From an uncultured Clostridia bacterium (GTDB lineage Bacteria; Bacillota; Clostridia; TANB77; CAG-508), in NCBI GenBank assembly GCA_934167095.1, contig CAKPKE010000005.1, forward strand, positions 21,228 to 85,227: a stretch of 64,000 bases of DNA, written 5' to 3'. The stretch's first letter is position 1. Each line of letters begins with the position of its first letter. Made by a program: the position numbers and the translations under genes. Of this stretch, positions 17,997-26,233 are shown one piece after another. The notes below the pieces were generated by a model. That model did not search any database. It was not told the origin of the DNA and saw nothing but the letters and a program-made list of their open reading frames with translations.

Positions 17997-19463
17997 TTAC
18001 TCTCCTTTCTTAAATTCTGGTTTATAATTTTCTCTAAATTTTATTTCTTTTTCTAGGCTATATGCAACATTTAAGATTTTGCTTTCGTCAAATCTATTTC
18101 CTATTAATTGCATTCCTATTGGCATGTTGTTTTTGTCAACTCCGCAAGGCACTGATATTGCTGGAACTCCTGCAATATTGATTGATACTGTACAAATATC
18201 TGCTAGATACATTTCTAATGGATTACTTGTTTTTGAACCAATATCAAAAGCTGTTGTTGGTGCAACAGGTGTTAGTAATACATCATATTTTGAAAGCTCT
18301 TTTTCAAATTCTTTTCTAACATAAGTACGAACTTTTTGAGCTTTTTTATAATAAGCATCATAATATCCTGATGAAAGTACATAAGTTCCTAAAATAATTC
18401 TTCTTTTTACTTCAGGGCCAAATCCTTCACTTCTTGAATTTTTGAATAATTCTTTTAAGTTAGTATAATTTTTAGTTCTATAACCATATCTGATTCCATC
18501 AAATCTACCTAAATTTGAGCTTGCTTCAGCACATGCAATTATGTAATATGTAGCTAGTGCATATTTTGCTACATCTAATGAACATTCTTCGACAATAGCA
18601 CCCATTTTTTTATATTTTTCTATTGCTTCTTCTAAAGATTTTTTAACTTCTTCATTTATACCTTCTCCAAAGAATTCCTTTGGAACACCTATTTTTATTT
18701 CTTTAACATCTCCAGTTAAAGCTTTTGTATAATCTTCATTTGGTCTATTTGCAGAAGTTGAATCTTTTTCATCATGTCCTGCAATTAAATTTAATAGCAT
18801 TGCACAATCTGTTACATCTTTTGTTATAGGTCCAATTTGGTCAAGGGATGATGCAAATGCAACTAATCCATATCTTGAAACTAGTCCATAAGTTGGTTTT
18901 AAGCCTACTACACCACAGAAAGATGCTGGTTCACGAATTGATCCACCTGTATCTGAGCCTAATGCCCATGGCACCATATCTGCTGCAACTGCTGCTGCAG
19001 AACCACCTGATGAACCACCTGGTACTTTATTTAAATTCCATGGATTTTTTGTAACCTTGATTGCAGAGTTTTCTGTTGAACTTCCCATTGCAAATTCATC
19101 CATGTTTAGTTTTCCTAAGCTTATTACTTCTTCGCTATTTAGTTTTTCTATTACTGTTGCATCATAAGGAGAAACAAAGTTTTCAAGCATTTTTGATGCA
19201 CAAGTTGTTTTTACTCCTGTCATGCAAATATTATCTTTTATTCCTATTGGAATTCCTGCGAACTTTGATTTTTTCTCTTTTTTGTCAATTTCTTCTGCTT
19301 TATTTTTTGCATCTTCTAAAGTTTTTGTTATAAAAGCATCAACTTCTGGTTCTTTTTCTTCAATTCTTTTTGAATATGCTTCTACAATTTGACTTGATGT
19401 AAGTTCATTTTTTTGCATTTTTTCTATAAGTTCATGAACTGTAAGTCTTGTAATATCTTCCAT
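17997..19463 (-). CDS. gatA: Asp/Glu-tRNA amidotransferase subunit A
   Basis: Glutaminase subunit of GatCAB, amidase-signature family. The Ser-cisSer-Lys triad is present: Lys76 in GIPIGIKDNI, Ser151 in GGSSGGS and nucleophile Ser175 in GSDTGGSIREPA. 488 aa, full length. Strong AAGGAGG site. It follows the kinase gene by 12 bp and gatB follows after 3 bp. Confidence 0.97.
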   Translation of the reverse strand: MEDITRLTVHELIEKMQKNELTSSQIVEAYSKRIEEKEPEVDAFITKTLEDAKNKAEEIDKKEKKSKFAGIPIGIKDNICMTGVKTTCASKMLENFVSPYDATVIEKLNSEEVISLGKLNMDEFAMGSSTENSAIKVTKNPWNLNKVPGGSSGGSAAAVAADMVPWALGSDTGGSIREPASFCGVVGLKPTYGLVSRYGLVAFASSLDQIGPITKDVTDCAMLLNLIAGHDEKDSTSANRPNEDYTKALTGDVKEIKIGVPKEFFGEGINEEVKKSLEEAIEKYKKMGAIVEECSLDVAKYALATYYIIACAEASSNLGRFDGIRYGYRTKNYTNLKELFKNSRSEGFGPEVKRRIILGTYVLSSGYYDAYYKKAQKVRTYVRKEFEKELSKYDVLLTPVAPTTAFDIGSKTSNPLEMYLADICTVSINIAGVPAISVPCGVDKNNMPIGMQLIGNRFDESKILNVAYSLEKEIKFRENYKPEFKKGE

Positions 19464-19475
19464 AAGCCCTCCTTT

Positions 19476-20060
19476 TTATTCTTCTTTCCATTCAAGTAAT
19501 TTTTTTATTTCTTCTTTAACAGTAGCTTCTGGTCTACAATTATCAACCATTACCACATTTATATTTTTGTATTTTTCTTTGATTTCATCAGCTAATTTTA
19601 AATATGCATTTTGTTGGTTTATGCTACTTTGTTTGTTAAATTTTGCATATTTATTTGTAGCTTTTCCTCTTCTTTTTATTCTTTTTTCAAACTCATCTTC
19701 ATTACTTAAATACATTGTAATGTAATATATTTCAAAGTCCATATTTGCTAATTTTTCAAGGAGCTTTTCATAGACATCCGAAAAAGTATAGTCTTTAAAA
19801 CCTAATCTGCAATATACTTCTTCTGTAAAAAAAGTTCTATCAAATAATAAATTAACACTCATATTTTGTAGTTTTTCAATGTAGTCGACTAAGTCTTCAT
19901 ACATTTTTTTAGCTTTTATTTTTCCTTCTTTCGAAGAATCAGCTGTACCACTTAATCTATATAAATTAGTATATGGAATTGCATGCCTTATATAGTCTGT
20001 AATTGTTGTTTTTCCTGCGCCTTGGGCACCTTCTACTATTATTATTTTTGAATTTGCCAT
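19476..20060 (-). CDS. Nucleoside/thymidylate-kinase-like P-loop protein
   Basis: 194-aa P-loop kinase. Walker A GAQGAGKT at 11-18, a DRT motif in LLFDRTFFTEEVY near 84-95, and a lid-like basic segment KRIKRRGKATNKYAKF near 127-142. This resembles deoxynucleoside and thymidylate kinases; the substrate is not evident. AAAGGAG before the ATG. Its place between gatC and gatA is unusual and may be a lineage-specific insertion into the gat operon; a role in translation is speculative. Confidence 0.75.
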   Translation of the reverse strand: MANSKIIIVEGAQGAGKTTITDYIRHAIPYTNLYRLSGTADSSKEGKIKAKKMYEDLVDYIEKLQNMSVNLLFDRTFFTEEVYCRLGFKDYTFSDVYEKLLEKLANMDFEIYYITMYLSNEDEFEKRIKRRGKATNKYAKFNKQSSINQQNAYLKLADEIKEKYKNINVVMVDNCRPEATVKEEIKKLLEWKEE

Positions 20061-20080
20061 AAAGTTTTTCTCCTTTATTA

Positions 20081-20365
20081 TTAAAGTACTTTTGGTATTT
20101 TAAACATTTCACTTTCTTTTTCTGGTGCATTTTGCATCATTAAATCATGATTTTCAAAAACTTCAACTTCATCTTTTCTGAAAACATTTACATTTTCAGT
20201 AGCACCTATTGTTTCGTCTAAATCATTTATTTGAGCTGAGCTTACTGTTTGTGCAAAATCCAATATTTCTTGTAAATTTTCAAGATAACTATCTATTTCT
20301 TCATCTTTTAAATTTAAATCAGCAAGGTTTGCTATGTGTAGTAATTCTTCTTTGCTTACTTCCAT
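20081..20365 (-). CDS. gatC: Asp/Glu-tRNA amidotransferase subunit C
   Basis: Small stabilising subunit wrapping GatA and GatB. 94 aa with the family layout: VSKEELLHIANLADLNLKDE, then SYLENLQEILDFAQTVSSAQ and a C-terminal EKESEMFKIPKVL. AAAGGAAG precedes the ATG. First gene of the operon, with a clear promoter upstream. Confidence 0.93.
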   Translation of the reverse strand: MEVSKEELLHIANLADLNLKDEEIDSYLENLQEILDFAQTVSSAQINDLDETIGATENVNVFRKDEVEVFENHDLMMQNAPEKESEMFKIPKVL

Positions 20366-20401
20366 TGTTACCTACTTCCTTTCCATTTTTAACTGCCTAC
20401 T

Positions 20402-20430
20402 ATTATATAATTTATTTTTCGATTTAACAA
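20402..20430 (-). promoter_or_regulatory. Promoter of the gat operon
   Basis: Minus strand -35 TTGTTA (20425-20430), 17-bp spacer, -10 TATAAT (20402-20407), about 37 bp from the gatC start. Confidence 0.8.
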
Positions 20431-20537
20431 GAGATTTCTAGTAATTTCAGGCAATTTTTAGATTTATTTTTGGCTCCAAAAGCTCATATTTTGTAGCTTT
20501 ATAAATCGCCTTGTCTAATTATGTCGATTGATTCCAT

Positions 20538-20566
20538 TTGCAAAAAGTAAAAATCTATGTTACAAT
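20538..20566 (+). promoter_or_regulatory. Promoter of the large structured RNA
   Basis: -35 TTGCAA (20538-20543), 17-bp spacer, -10 TACAAT (20561-20566). Predicted start near 20573, at the beginning of the non-coding structured stretch. Confidence 0.75.
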
Positions 20567-20572
20567 ACTACT

Positions 20573-21080
20573 TGATGGTGCATTATTCTAGTGATGCTTA
20601 ATATTACGAGGGTGGGGCTAAAAATCCACTAAATGGCACATCGTTGAAGTTCCTTGTTTGTGCGCGGAATGCCAGTTCTGCGTGTGTTCAGGGAGTAAGA
20701 CTTTAGGGCTTTATGTAATGGCATACATAAGCACGACCCTATTGTCGCGGAGGCTTGATTTATCAAGAGTAACCTATGTTTATACATAGTGTAGCCTATC
20801 TTGAGTGATAGTATTGGGATTATTTGTTTTCTTAATATGAAATTACTATTGCAAAAAAGATTAGTTTTAGTAGAGCATCTCAAGGAAAACTTCTAGAATG
20901 TTTGTTTCATTAGAAGCATGAAATTATAGGGATTAAGGTACGGACTTAAGTGGCAATCTGGCATTCCTTACCAGGAGTATCTGCTTTAAGAGGAAACTGC
21001 CAAGTAGTAATGCTTGGTAGCGGATAGAGAAATTAGGCTAGACCTCAAACCGTAAAATTTACTTATAATTTTACCATCTT
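20573..21080 (+). ncRNA. ole: Probable OLE RNA (ornate, large, extremophilic)
   Basis: About 500 nt with a clear promoter, no credible coding frame, GC content well above its surroundings, and many local stems: CTTGAT/ATCAAG near 20756, CTATG/CATAG near 20774-20788, and GCCAAG/CTTGG near 20999-21023. GTAAAATT/AATTTTAC near 21051-21074 may close or terminate it. Directly downstream on the same strand is a four-helix membrane protein that fits OapA, the OLE-associated protein, and OLE RNAs are known from anaerobic and alkaliphilic Firmicutes. I identify it by size, structure and partner, not by recalled sequence; a covariance search would settle it. Another giant RNA class is the alternative. 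Confidence 0.72.
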
Positions 21081-21084
21081 TAGT

Positions 21085-21128
21085 TTTTATATAATAGAAA
21101 AGGCATCATGACTTTCCTATTATATAAA
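21085..21128 (+). repeat. Hairpin between the large RNA and the OapA-like gene
   Basis: TTATATAATAG and CTATTATATAA flank a 19-nt loop that contains AAAGGCATCATGACTTT, itself partly self-complementary. It could end the RNA or control read-through into the membrane protein gene. Confidence 0.5.
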
Positions 21129-21175
21129 TGATTTGCCAAAATATTTGTGCAAGCAAGGAGATAATAATTAAAAAT

Positions 21176-21787
21176 ATGGATACAGACAGTAAATCCACTC
21201 AAGATAATAATAAAAAAGCTTCAAATAAGAAGCCTTCAAAAAATTCTGAAAAAGCAGTAAATAATTCTTCTAACGCAAAATGGTTTGTTAGTGTTTTTAT
21301 TACTACTTTTATTTTATCAATAGTTTTTTCATTTATATCAACAAATTCAATTAGCAATTTATCAATATTTTCAGCAACATTAATTTTGCTTTTGGTTATA
21401 TTTGTTGGTATCGTTTTTGATATAATTGGAGTTGCAGTTACAGTTGCAGATGAACACGAATTCCATGCTAGAGCTTCTAAAAGAATTCCTGGCTCAAAAT
21501 TGTCAGTAAAATTAATTAGAAATTCAGCTAAAGTTGCAAATTTTTGTGCCGATGTAGTCGGTGATATTTGTGGCGTACTTAGTGGTGCAATTAGTGCTTT
21601 AATTGCTATAAAAATTAGCTCTGCAGTTTCGCTTCCATTTAATGTTCAATTTATAATTAGTGCTTTTGTTGCATCAATAACTGTTTGCGGTAAAGCCATT
21701 GGAAAAAATATAGCAAATAAGAACTCTGGTCAAATTGTTCATTATGTAGCAAAAGTTTTAAACAAATTACATTTAAATAAAGATTAA
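21176..21787 (+). CDS. oapA: OLE-associated membrane protein (OapA-like)
   Basis: 203 aa. A hydrophilic, Lys/Asn/Ser-rich N-terminus (1-33) precedes four membrane segments, at about 36-57, 62-88, 130-150 and 155-175. The conserved-looking core lies between helices 2 and 3: DIIGVAVTVADEHEFHARAS, KRIPGSKLSVKLIRNSAKV and VVGDICGVLSGA. OapA binds OLE RNA and brings it to the membrane. The gene lies just after the structured RNA on the same strand. The ATG at 21176 is 15 nt from AAGGAG, longer than ideal; a frame opening at 21128 lacks a ribosome site. Confidence 0.75.
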   Translation: MDTDSKSTQDNNKKASNKKPSKNSEKAVNNSSNAKWFVSVFITTFILSIVFSFISTNSISNLSIFSATLILLLVIFVGIVFDIIGVAVTVADEHEFHARASKRIPGSKLSVKLIRNSAKVANFCADVVGDICGVLSGAISALIAIKISSAVSLPFNVQFIISAFVASITVCGKAIGKNIANKNSGQIVHYVAKVLNKLHLNKD

Positions 21788-21790
21788 CAA

Positions 21791-21816
21791 AAATACCCAT
21801 TTAAAGGGTATTTTTT
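21791..21816. terminator. Terminator shared by oapA and the lipase gene
   Basis: AAATACCC (21791-21798) / GGGTATTT (21806-21813) with T run on the plus strand and A run giving a T tract on the minus strand; the genes converge here. Confidence 0.85.
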
Positions 21817-21817
21817 A

Positions 21818-22732
21818 TTATTTTACGACTTCATTTATCCAATTTAGAACATCATCATAAACTTTTTGATTTTCTATTTCATTTAAAATTTCATGCTTCA
21901 TGTTTTCATATAATGTACTTTTAATATTTTCATATCCAAGTGTTTTTAGAAATTCTTGAGCTTTTTTCCAATCGTTTTTGCTTGAAATAACAGGATCTTC
22001 ACTTCCAGCAATAAAATATATTGGTAACTTAAGATTATTTTTTTCATATATTTTAGGATTGTAAATATCAATCATAAGTTTTACTATATTTTCCAAGCCA
22101 TTTATAGTGTAGTCATAAGTACAAAGTTCATCATTATTGTATTTTTTAACAATTTCTTTATTGCTACATATCCAACTATTGGGTTCTTCGTTTTTCTTAT
22201 CATATCCGCTAAACATTAATTTTTTTAATGCTTTACTACGATATTTTTCACCTTTAAATGTTTTAACTGTTTTAATTAAGGCTAAACCTAATTTTGCAGT
22301 GCTATTTTTGCTTGGCGAACCACATACAACTAGTCCATCAATATCTGTATCATATTTTGTAATATATTTTCTCACTATCATTGAGCCCATACTATGGCCA
22401 AATAATATTATTTTTTTGCCTTGAAATCTTTCTTTTAAATATAAGGTTAATTGATGGCAGTCTTCAATTACAGCTTCTGCATTGCTATCATAAAAATAAC
22501 CAATGTCATTTTTGTTTCTCACACTTGCACCATGTCCCCTGTGGTCATTAATAAAACTTGCGTAGCCTTTACTTGCTAAAAAATGCATAAAATCAATGTA
22601 TCTTTCTTTGTGTTCATTCATTCCATGTGCCAGTTGTACAACTGCCTTTACTTCGCCTTCAGGCATTACTAACAAACTATCTAACTCTAAGTCATCTACT
22701 TTAGAGATAATTCTTATTTTTTCTTCTTGCAT
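21818..22732 (-). CDS. Alpha/beta hydrolase, monoacylglycerol lipase-like
   Basis: 304-aa serine hydrolase. LAHGMNEHKERY at 35-46 forms the oxyanion region. The nucleophile is Ser114 in GHSMGS, the acid is Asp in FIAGSEDPV, and the His is in ENMKHEIL. The layout DHRGHGAS at 63-70 is typical of the lysophospholipase/monoacylglycerol lipase group (Hydrolase_4). No signal peptide, so cytoplasmic. AAAAGGAGAGG precedes the ATG. Exact substrate unknown. Confidence 0.87.
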   Translation of the reverse strand: MQEEKIRIISKVDDLELDSLLVMPEGEVKAVVQLAHGMNEHKERYIDFMHFLASKGYASFINDHRGHGASVRNKNDIGYFYDSNAEAVIEDCHQLTLYLKERFQGKKIILFGHSMGSMIVRKYITKYDTDIDGLVVCGSPSKNSTAKLGLALIKTVKTFKGEKYRSKALKKLMFSGYDKKNEEPNSWICSNKEIVKKYNNDELCTYDYTINGLENIVKLMIDIYNPKIYEKNNLKLPIYFIAGSEDPVISSKNDWKKAQEFLKTLGYENIKSTLYENMKHEILNEIENQKVYDDVLNWINEVVK

Positions 22733-22814
22733 ATTTCCTCTCCTTTTAGGCTATTTTACCATAAGTATTTATATTTTATCAATTGCTATTTTTGTCGAAA
22801 GTTGCAAAAACATT

Positions 22815-23549
22815 CTATCTACTGCTTTTCATCACGATAAAATTCGTCAAATTTTTTATCAAGCATGGATATGTATATGAATTTGTAATAGATAGCATTT
22901 TTATTTTTTTGATTATGAATATTATATAAATTCCTGCAACTACTATTATTGATAATAGAGTAATAGCAACAATTGTAAGTATACTCTGCTCTAGTTCCGT
23001 TTTTATAAGACTCGTATATATACTAATTACATTAAATGTGATTGGTATTGCGTATGCACCTATTACAATTTGAGCAAAATTTGCTTCATCATATTTATCG
23101 GTTTTCTTAGTGTATTTCAAATATTCTAACATTTCTTTCATGCATTTTACTTTATATAATCTATTTGCTTTTAATATTTTTTCTAGCAATTTTTCTTCAC
23201 TTTGTGCCATTATTTTTTTGTTATATAATCCGATTTCCGAAAAATTTTCTTTAGAAAATATTTTGTACTTTTTTCCACCTAAATCTTTTGTGTATTTATA
23301 TAATATAGTAGAAAATTGCTTCATCATATAAGCTATGATTCCTCCTACTCCTAGTAATAAAAAAATAAAATTTAATATTGGCATTTTCTTAATTATCTCT
23401 GAAATAATGCATACTCCAATGCTTATAAAAATCACCTTATTTACAATTTTTTTCATTTCTTTTTCAGCTTTTACATTTATGCTTTGTTCCTCAAAGACTT
23501 TTATTAGTCCCATTATTTTTTGACTATCTTTTATTTTATATTTATTCAT
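22815..23549 (-). CDS. Hypothetical four-helix membrane protein
   Basis: 244 aa, family not recognised. Hydrophobic pairs lie at about 38-58 and 60-75 (VIFISIGVCIISEI, ILNFIFLLLGVGGIIAYMM) and at about 160-185 and 190-213 (IVIGAYAIPITFNVISIYT, ILTIVAITLLSIIVVAGIYI), with a basic cytoplasmic loop between. It overlaps the upstream 328-aa gene by 8 bp (ATGAATAA), implying translational coupling and joint function. Confidence 0.65.
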   Translation of the reverse strand: MNKYKIKDSQKIMGLIKVFEEQSINVKAEKEMKKIVNKVIFISIGVCIISEIIKKMPILNFIFLLLGVGGIIAYMMKQFSTILYKYTKDLGGKKYKIFSKENFSEIGLYNKKIMAQSEEKLLEKILKANRLYKVKCMKEMLEYLKYTKKTDKYDEANFAQIVIGAYAIPITFNVISIYTSLIKTELEQSILTIVAITLLSIIVVAGIYIIFIIKKIKMLSITNSYTYPCLIKNLTNFIVMKSSR

Positions 23550-24528
23550 TAATTATTACTACCTTTCCATCCGAGCAAAGTCTTACTTTATTTTGATTTA
23601 TTAATTTTTGTGCTATTTCTTCTATATTTTTATAAAATTTTTCACATTCAATATTTAATTTTTTGTTAATTTCATTTAATCCTTGAGTTCTATTTTTTAT
23701 TACTGATTCAATATTAAGTTGTATTGTATCAATTATTAATTTTTCAATTCTTTTTAATTTAATTGGATATAACCATTTTTCAATTTTATTTGTTTGGTTC
23801 ATATTATTTTCAATTTTTATAAATTCTATCACATCATCTAAATTTATTTTGTTATATGAATTAATTACTAATTCTAACATTTTATATCTTGCTTTAAATA
23901 ACAATTTTCCAATAATTTTTGATTCATCAAATGCTAAATTTTTTTCAATTTTTCCGTGGTCTAATACACAATTTATCCCCTCATCTATTAGTTCTTCCTT
24001 GGAAATTTTAGGTGAATATAAATTCATCATGCTATTTGCTATTTTTTCTATTTTTCTACATAATATTTCATAATATTTTTCTAAAAAATTTGCTGAAAGA
24101 GGAATTTTACTTCCTATCCATAATCCTTCCTCATTCATTTCTAATATGTATGAATTCTCATAATAACAAATTTTATAGCTATATATGTATGTTAAAAAAT
24201 CTTCTAAGCTTACATTGTATTTTTGGCATATTTCTTCAATTTCTGTCTTTTTATACATTCTATCTCCATATTGCGGCAAATATTTTAAGTCTAACTTAAT
24301 TAGGTTTATTATTTCTCTTACATTATATTTTTGTTTTATACCAATAGTCGTCCATGCGTTTTTTCCTTTATATCTTGCATTTTGATAACAGCCCAAAATA
24401 AATATTAAATCTTTTAATTCAATATTTTCTACTTCAGACATTTTAATCAATGCATCTAGCATTATTCTTTGTCCATTTTTTAATTTATACCTTTTCTTAA
24501 GATTTTCGCGCATTTTTGATTTTTCCAT
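23542..24528 (-). CDS. Hypothetical protein with sigma-region-2-like segment
   Basis: 328 aa, Lys/Ile/Asn-rich and helical, no membrane segment. The central stretch KISKEELIDEGINCVLDHGK...FDESKIIGKLLFKARYKML faintly resembles sigma-70 region 2 (EDLIQEG...FDxxKG...). I regard this as a weak hint only. AAAGGAG precedes the ATG. Coupled to the downstream membrane protein, suggesting a regulator/membrane-partner pair. A terminator-like hairpin lies 66 bp upstream of the start, so expression may be attenuated. Confidence 0.6.
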   Translation of the reverse strand: MEKSKMRENLKKRYKLKNGQRIMLDALIKMSEVENIELKDLIFILGCYQNARYKGKNAWTTIGIKQKYNVREIINLIKLDLKYLPQYGDRMYKKTEIEEICQKYNVSLEDFLTYIYSYKICYYENSYILEMNEEGLWIGSKIPLSANFLEKYYEILCRKIEKIANSMMNLYSPKISKEELIDEGINCVLDHGKIEKNLAFDESKIIGKLLFKARYKMLELVINSYNKINLDDVIEFIKIENNMNQTNKIEKWLYPIKLKRIEKLIIDTIQLNIESVIKNRTQGLNEINKKLNIECEKFYKNIEEIAQKLINQNKVRLCSDGKVVIINE

Positions 24529-24589
24529 ATACTTGCTCCTTTTATAAAATAATAATTAGTGATCATTTCATTCAGTTAGTCATAAAATC

Positions 24590-24757
24590 ACAAAAAGCAA
24601 ATGCCTTCTGGCATCTGCTTTCTTCGGTTTCTTATTATTCTTTTGGTTTTAGAATTTTGTTATATAGTTTTTTATTTTAGATGGTATTTTAGCTAAAATA
24701 GTATCGTTTCTTTAATGGTTTTAGCTACCTTCCTCGCTTTAGCGAATTATATCATAC
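24590..24757 (-). ncRNA. Candidate regulatory leader or small RNA upstream of the 328-aa gene
   Basis: Minus strand: extended -10 TGATATAAT (24746-24754), then a ~150-nt transcript containing GCTAAAGCGAGGAAGGTAGC. GCTAAAA and TTTTAGC segments and GGTA/TACC arms could form a nested stem. It ends in a 12-bp hairpin AAAGCAAATGCC / GGCATCTGCTTT (24594-24621), followed on the minus strand by TTTTT. The 328-aa gene begins 66 nt further on. Either a free sRNA or an attenuated 5' leader; I recognise no known riboswitch core. Confidence 0.45.
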
Positions 24758-25016
24758 ATATATTAGTTATGGAAGTAAATTTTGAATTTTTACATAAAAA
24801 AATTCCATCCTTTTGAGATGGGTATACTGCTTTTTGTTTTATAAAAAAATATGCACTTATTAGATTACCTAAAAATTAATTGATGAAGAAAATAGGTAAT
24901 ATAATAAGTACTTTTTTATTATAACAGATATTTTTTAATTTTTGAAGAGTTTATGCAAAAAAAATTAAAATTTTTTGTATTTTTTTGCTTTTACTTTTTT
25001 TAATAGTAAAATTTAA

Positions 25017-25042
25017 ATAAAAAAGTCCCCATTTCTGGGGAA
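25017..25042 (-). terminator. Terminator of hsp20
   Basis: TCCCC (25026-25030) / GGGGA (25037-25041) stem, with TTTTTT on the minus strand below the Hsp20 stop. Confidence 0.8.
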
Positions 25043-25046
25043 TTTT

Positions 25047-25463
25047 TTATTCAATTTCTATATATCTTTTGTTTTCTATTTCTTTCTTTTCTTCCTTTTT
25101 AGGAACAATAATTGTTAATGTACCGTTTTTAAATTTAGCTTTTATCTCATTTTCTGTAATATTATCGCCTACGTAGAAGCTTCTTGAGCAAGAACCTGAA
25201 TATCTTTCTTTACGTACAAATCTGCCTTTTTCATCATCTTTTTCTTCTTTGTTAACAGTTGCATGTACATTTAAATATCCATCTTGTATTTCTAGTTTTA
25301 TGCCTTCTTTTTCATATCCTGGCAAATCAATGTCTATGATATATTCGTTTTTCTTTTCCTTAATATCTGTTTTCATTAGTCTACTTGCGCCTTCATTAAA
25401 AAATGAATCTCCAAATACATCATCCCATAAATCAAAATCATGTTTTCTAGGTATCATCATCAT
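25047..25463 (-). CDS. Small heat-shock protein, Hsp20 family
   Basis: ATP-independent holdase chaperone. 138 aa from the ATG at 25463 (AAGGAG upstream; three ATGs in a row follow). N-terminus MMMIPRKHDFDLWDDVFGDS, alpha-crystallin domain from YIIDIDLPGYEKEGIKLEIQ to GTLTIIVPKKEE, including the conserved G-x-L motif (GTL). Single gene with a CIRCE-like operator upstream, so probably HrcA-controlled. Confidence 0.93.
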   Translation of the reverse strand: MMMIPRKHDFDLWDDVFGDSFFNEGASRLMKTDIKEKKNEYIIDIDLPGYEKEGIKLEIQDGYLNVHATVNKEEKDDEKGRFVRKERYSGSCSRSFYVGDNITENEIKAKFKNGTLTIIVPKKEEKKEIENKRYIEIE

Positions 25464-25552
25464 AAAAATCAACTCCTTAAAATATATTCTGTGTTGACAC
25501 TTGATGGGAGTGGCACATGTTTATGATAATATTCTTTATCATTTACAGATAT

Positions 25553-25594
25553 ATTATACATCTTATTTTAGCAAAATCAAGACACGAGTGCTAA
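25553..25594 (-). promoter_or_regulatory. hsp20 promoter overlapped by a degenerate CIRCE element
   Basis: Minus strand: TTAGCACTC (25586-25594), 9-bp spacer, TTTTGCTAA (25568-25576). The first arm is a perfect CIRCE half, the second matches 6 of 9. It covers a -35-like TTGATT (25575-25580), with TATAAT at 25553-25558 after 16 bp. HrcA binding would block the promoter. The leader to the start codon is about 90 nt and can form ATGATAA/TTATCAT. Confidence 0.7.
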
Positions 25595-25744
25595 TTTTCA
25601 CAAAAAATTCATATTTCTTGTGAATAGTGCTATTTTACTGTATATTGCTTTTCTTGAGTTTTCAATTCAAACTTTCTAACTTTAAATTTTAGCATCTTTA
25701 TATTAATGAAAAGAATTTAAAGACTTTCAAGAGAGAACAAAAGA

Positions 25745-25973
25745 ATTTACATTCTAATATATTTATATTAATACTGTTCCATCTCCTCCGTCAGTATCAC
25801 CATAAGCAGTATTTACATTCTAATATATTTATATTAATACTATATCTTAATAGGGTTTCTTCACTATATTTCTGTTATTTACATTCTAATATATTTATAT
25901 TAATACATGATGCAAAAACAATATTTGAAAAGCAGTACCAACTATTTACATTCTAATATATTTATATTAATAC
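25745..25973 (-). CRISPR. CRISPR array, distal block (4 repeats, 3 spacers)
   Basis: Repeats at 25745, 25811, 25877 and 25944, each 30 bp. As written on the plus strand they begin ATTTACATTCTAATAT and end TTATATTAATAC. Spacers are 36, 36 and 37 bp. In the minus direction the repeat ends GAATGTAAAT, like clostridial I-B repeats, which gives the crRNA 5' handle. Transcription is therefore minus and this is the oldest, leader-distal end. A degenerate TTTATATTAAT at about 25698 may be a decayed further repeat. Confidence 0.95.
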
Positions 25974-26171
25974 TATCTGTCCTTTTCCTCTTTTTATCTT
26001 GAATACCTCGGAAAATGTAGTGTTGTAAGTAGCTTTGCACCAGCTGTTCAGCGTTTTATCATCAATATCAAAATAGTCACATATTTCAAAATAAGTACAT
26101 TGCAATTGACATAATTTTTCAAATTGTTTTTTATCTATTTTATCTTGACCTGGTGTTTCTCCTTTTTTCAT
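25962..26171 (-). pseudogene. Truncated phage small terminase subunit
   Basis: 69 codons. MKKGETPGQDKIDKKQFEKL is followed by a helix-turn-helix-like CTYFEICDYFDIDDKTLNSW and FSEVFKIKRGKGQI. Phage small-terminase/packaging proteins of this type normally continue with an Arg-rich RRxQFxLAExN segment and about 40 more residues. Here the frame enters the CRISPR repeat and adds only VLI before a stop. AAAGGAG lies before the ATG, so the 5' end is native and the 3' end was lost at the repeat boundary. Confidence 0.65.
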
Positions 26172-26233
26172 TGTATCACTCCTTTAATTTAAAATAAAAG
26201 AGCACCTTATGTGGTACTCTTGTTTTTATAATA

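Larger units (their letters stand above)
24529..25046 (-). other. Gene-free stretch with candidate leader/sRNA and several hairpins
   Basis: No coding frame of note. Contents: the terminator-like hairpin at 24594-24621 and a promoter near 24746-24754 (described separately); a CCATC/GATGG hairpin at 24806-24822; a large AT-rich stem with arms around 24852-24870 and 24893-24912 (ACTTATTAGATTACCT / AGGTAATATAATAAGT); and the hsp20 terminator at 25017-25042. Confidence 0.6.

Noticed and set aside
20629..20883. 84-codon minus-strand frame
   Set aside because: It lies inside the structured RNA, antisense to it, has no ribosome site, and its composition reflects the RNA stems.
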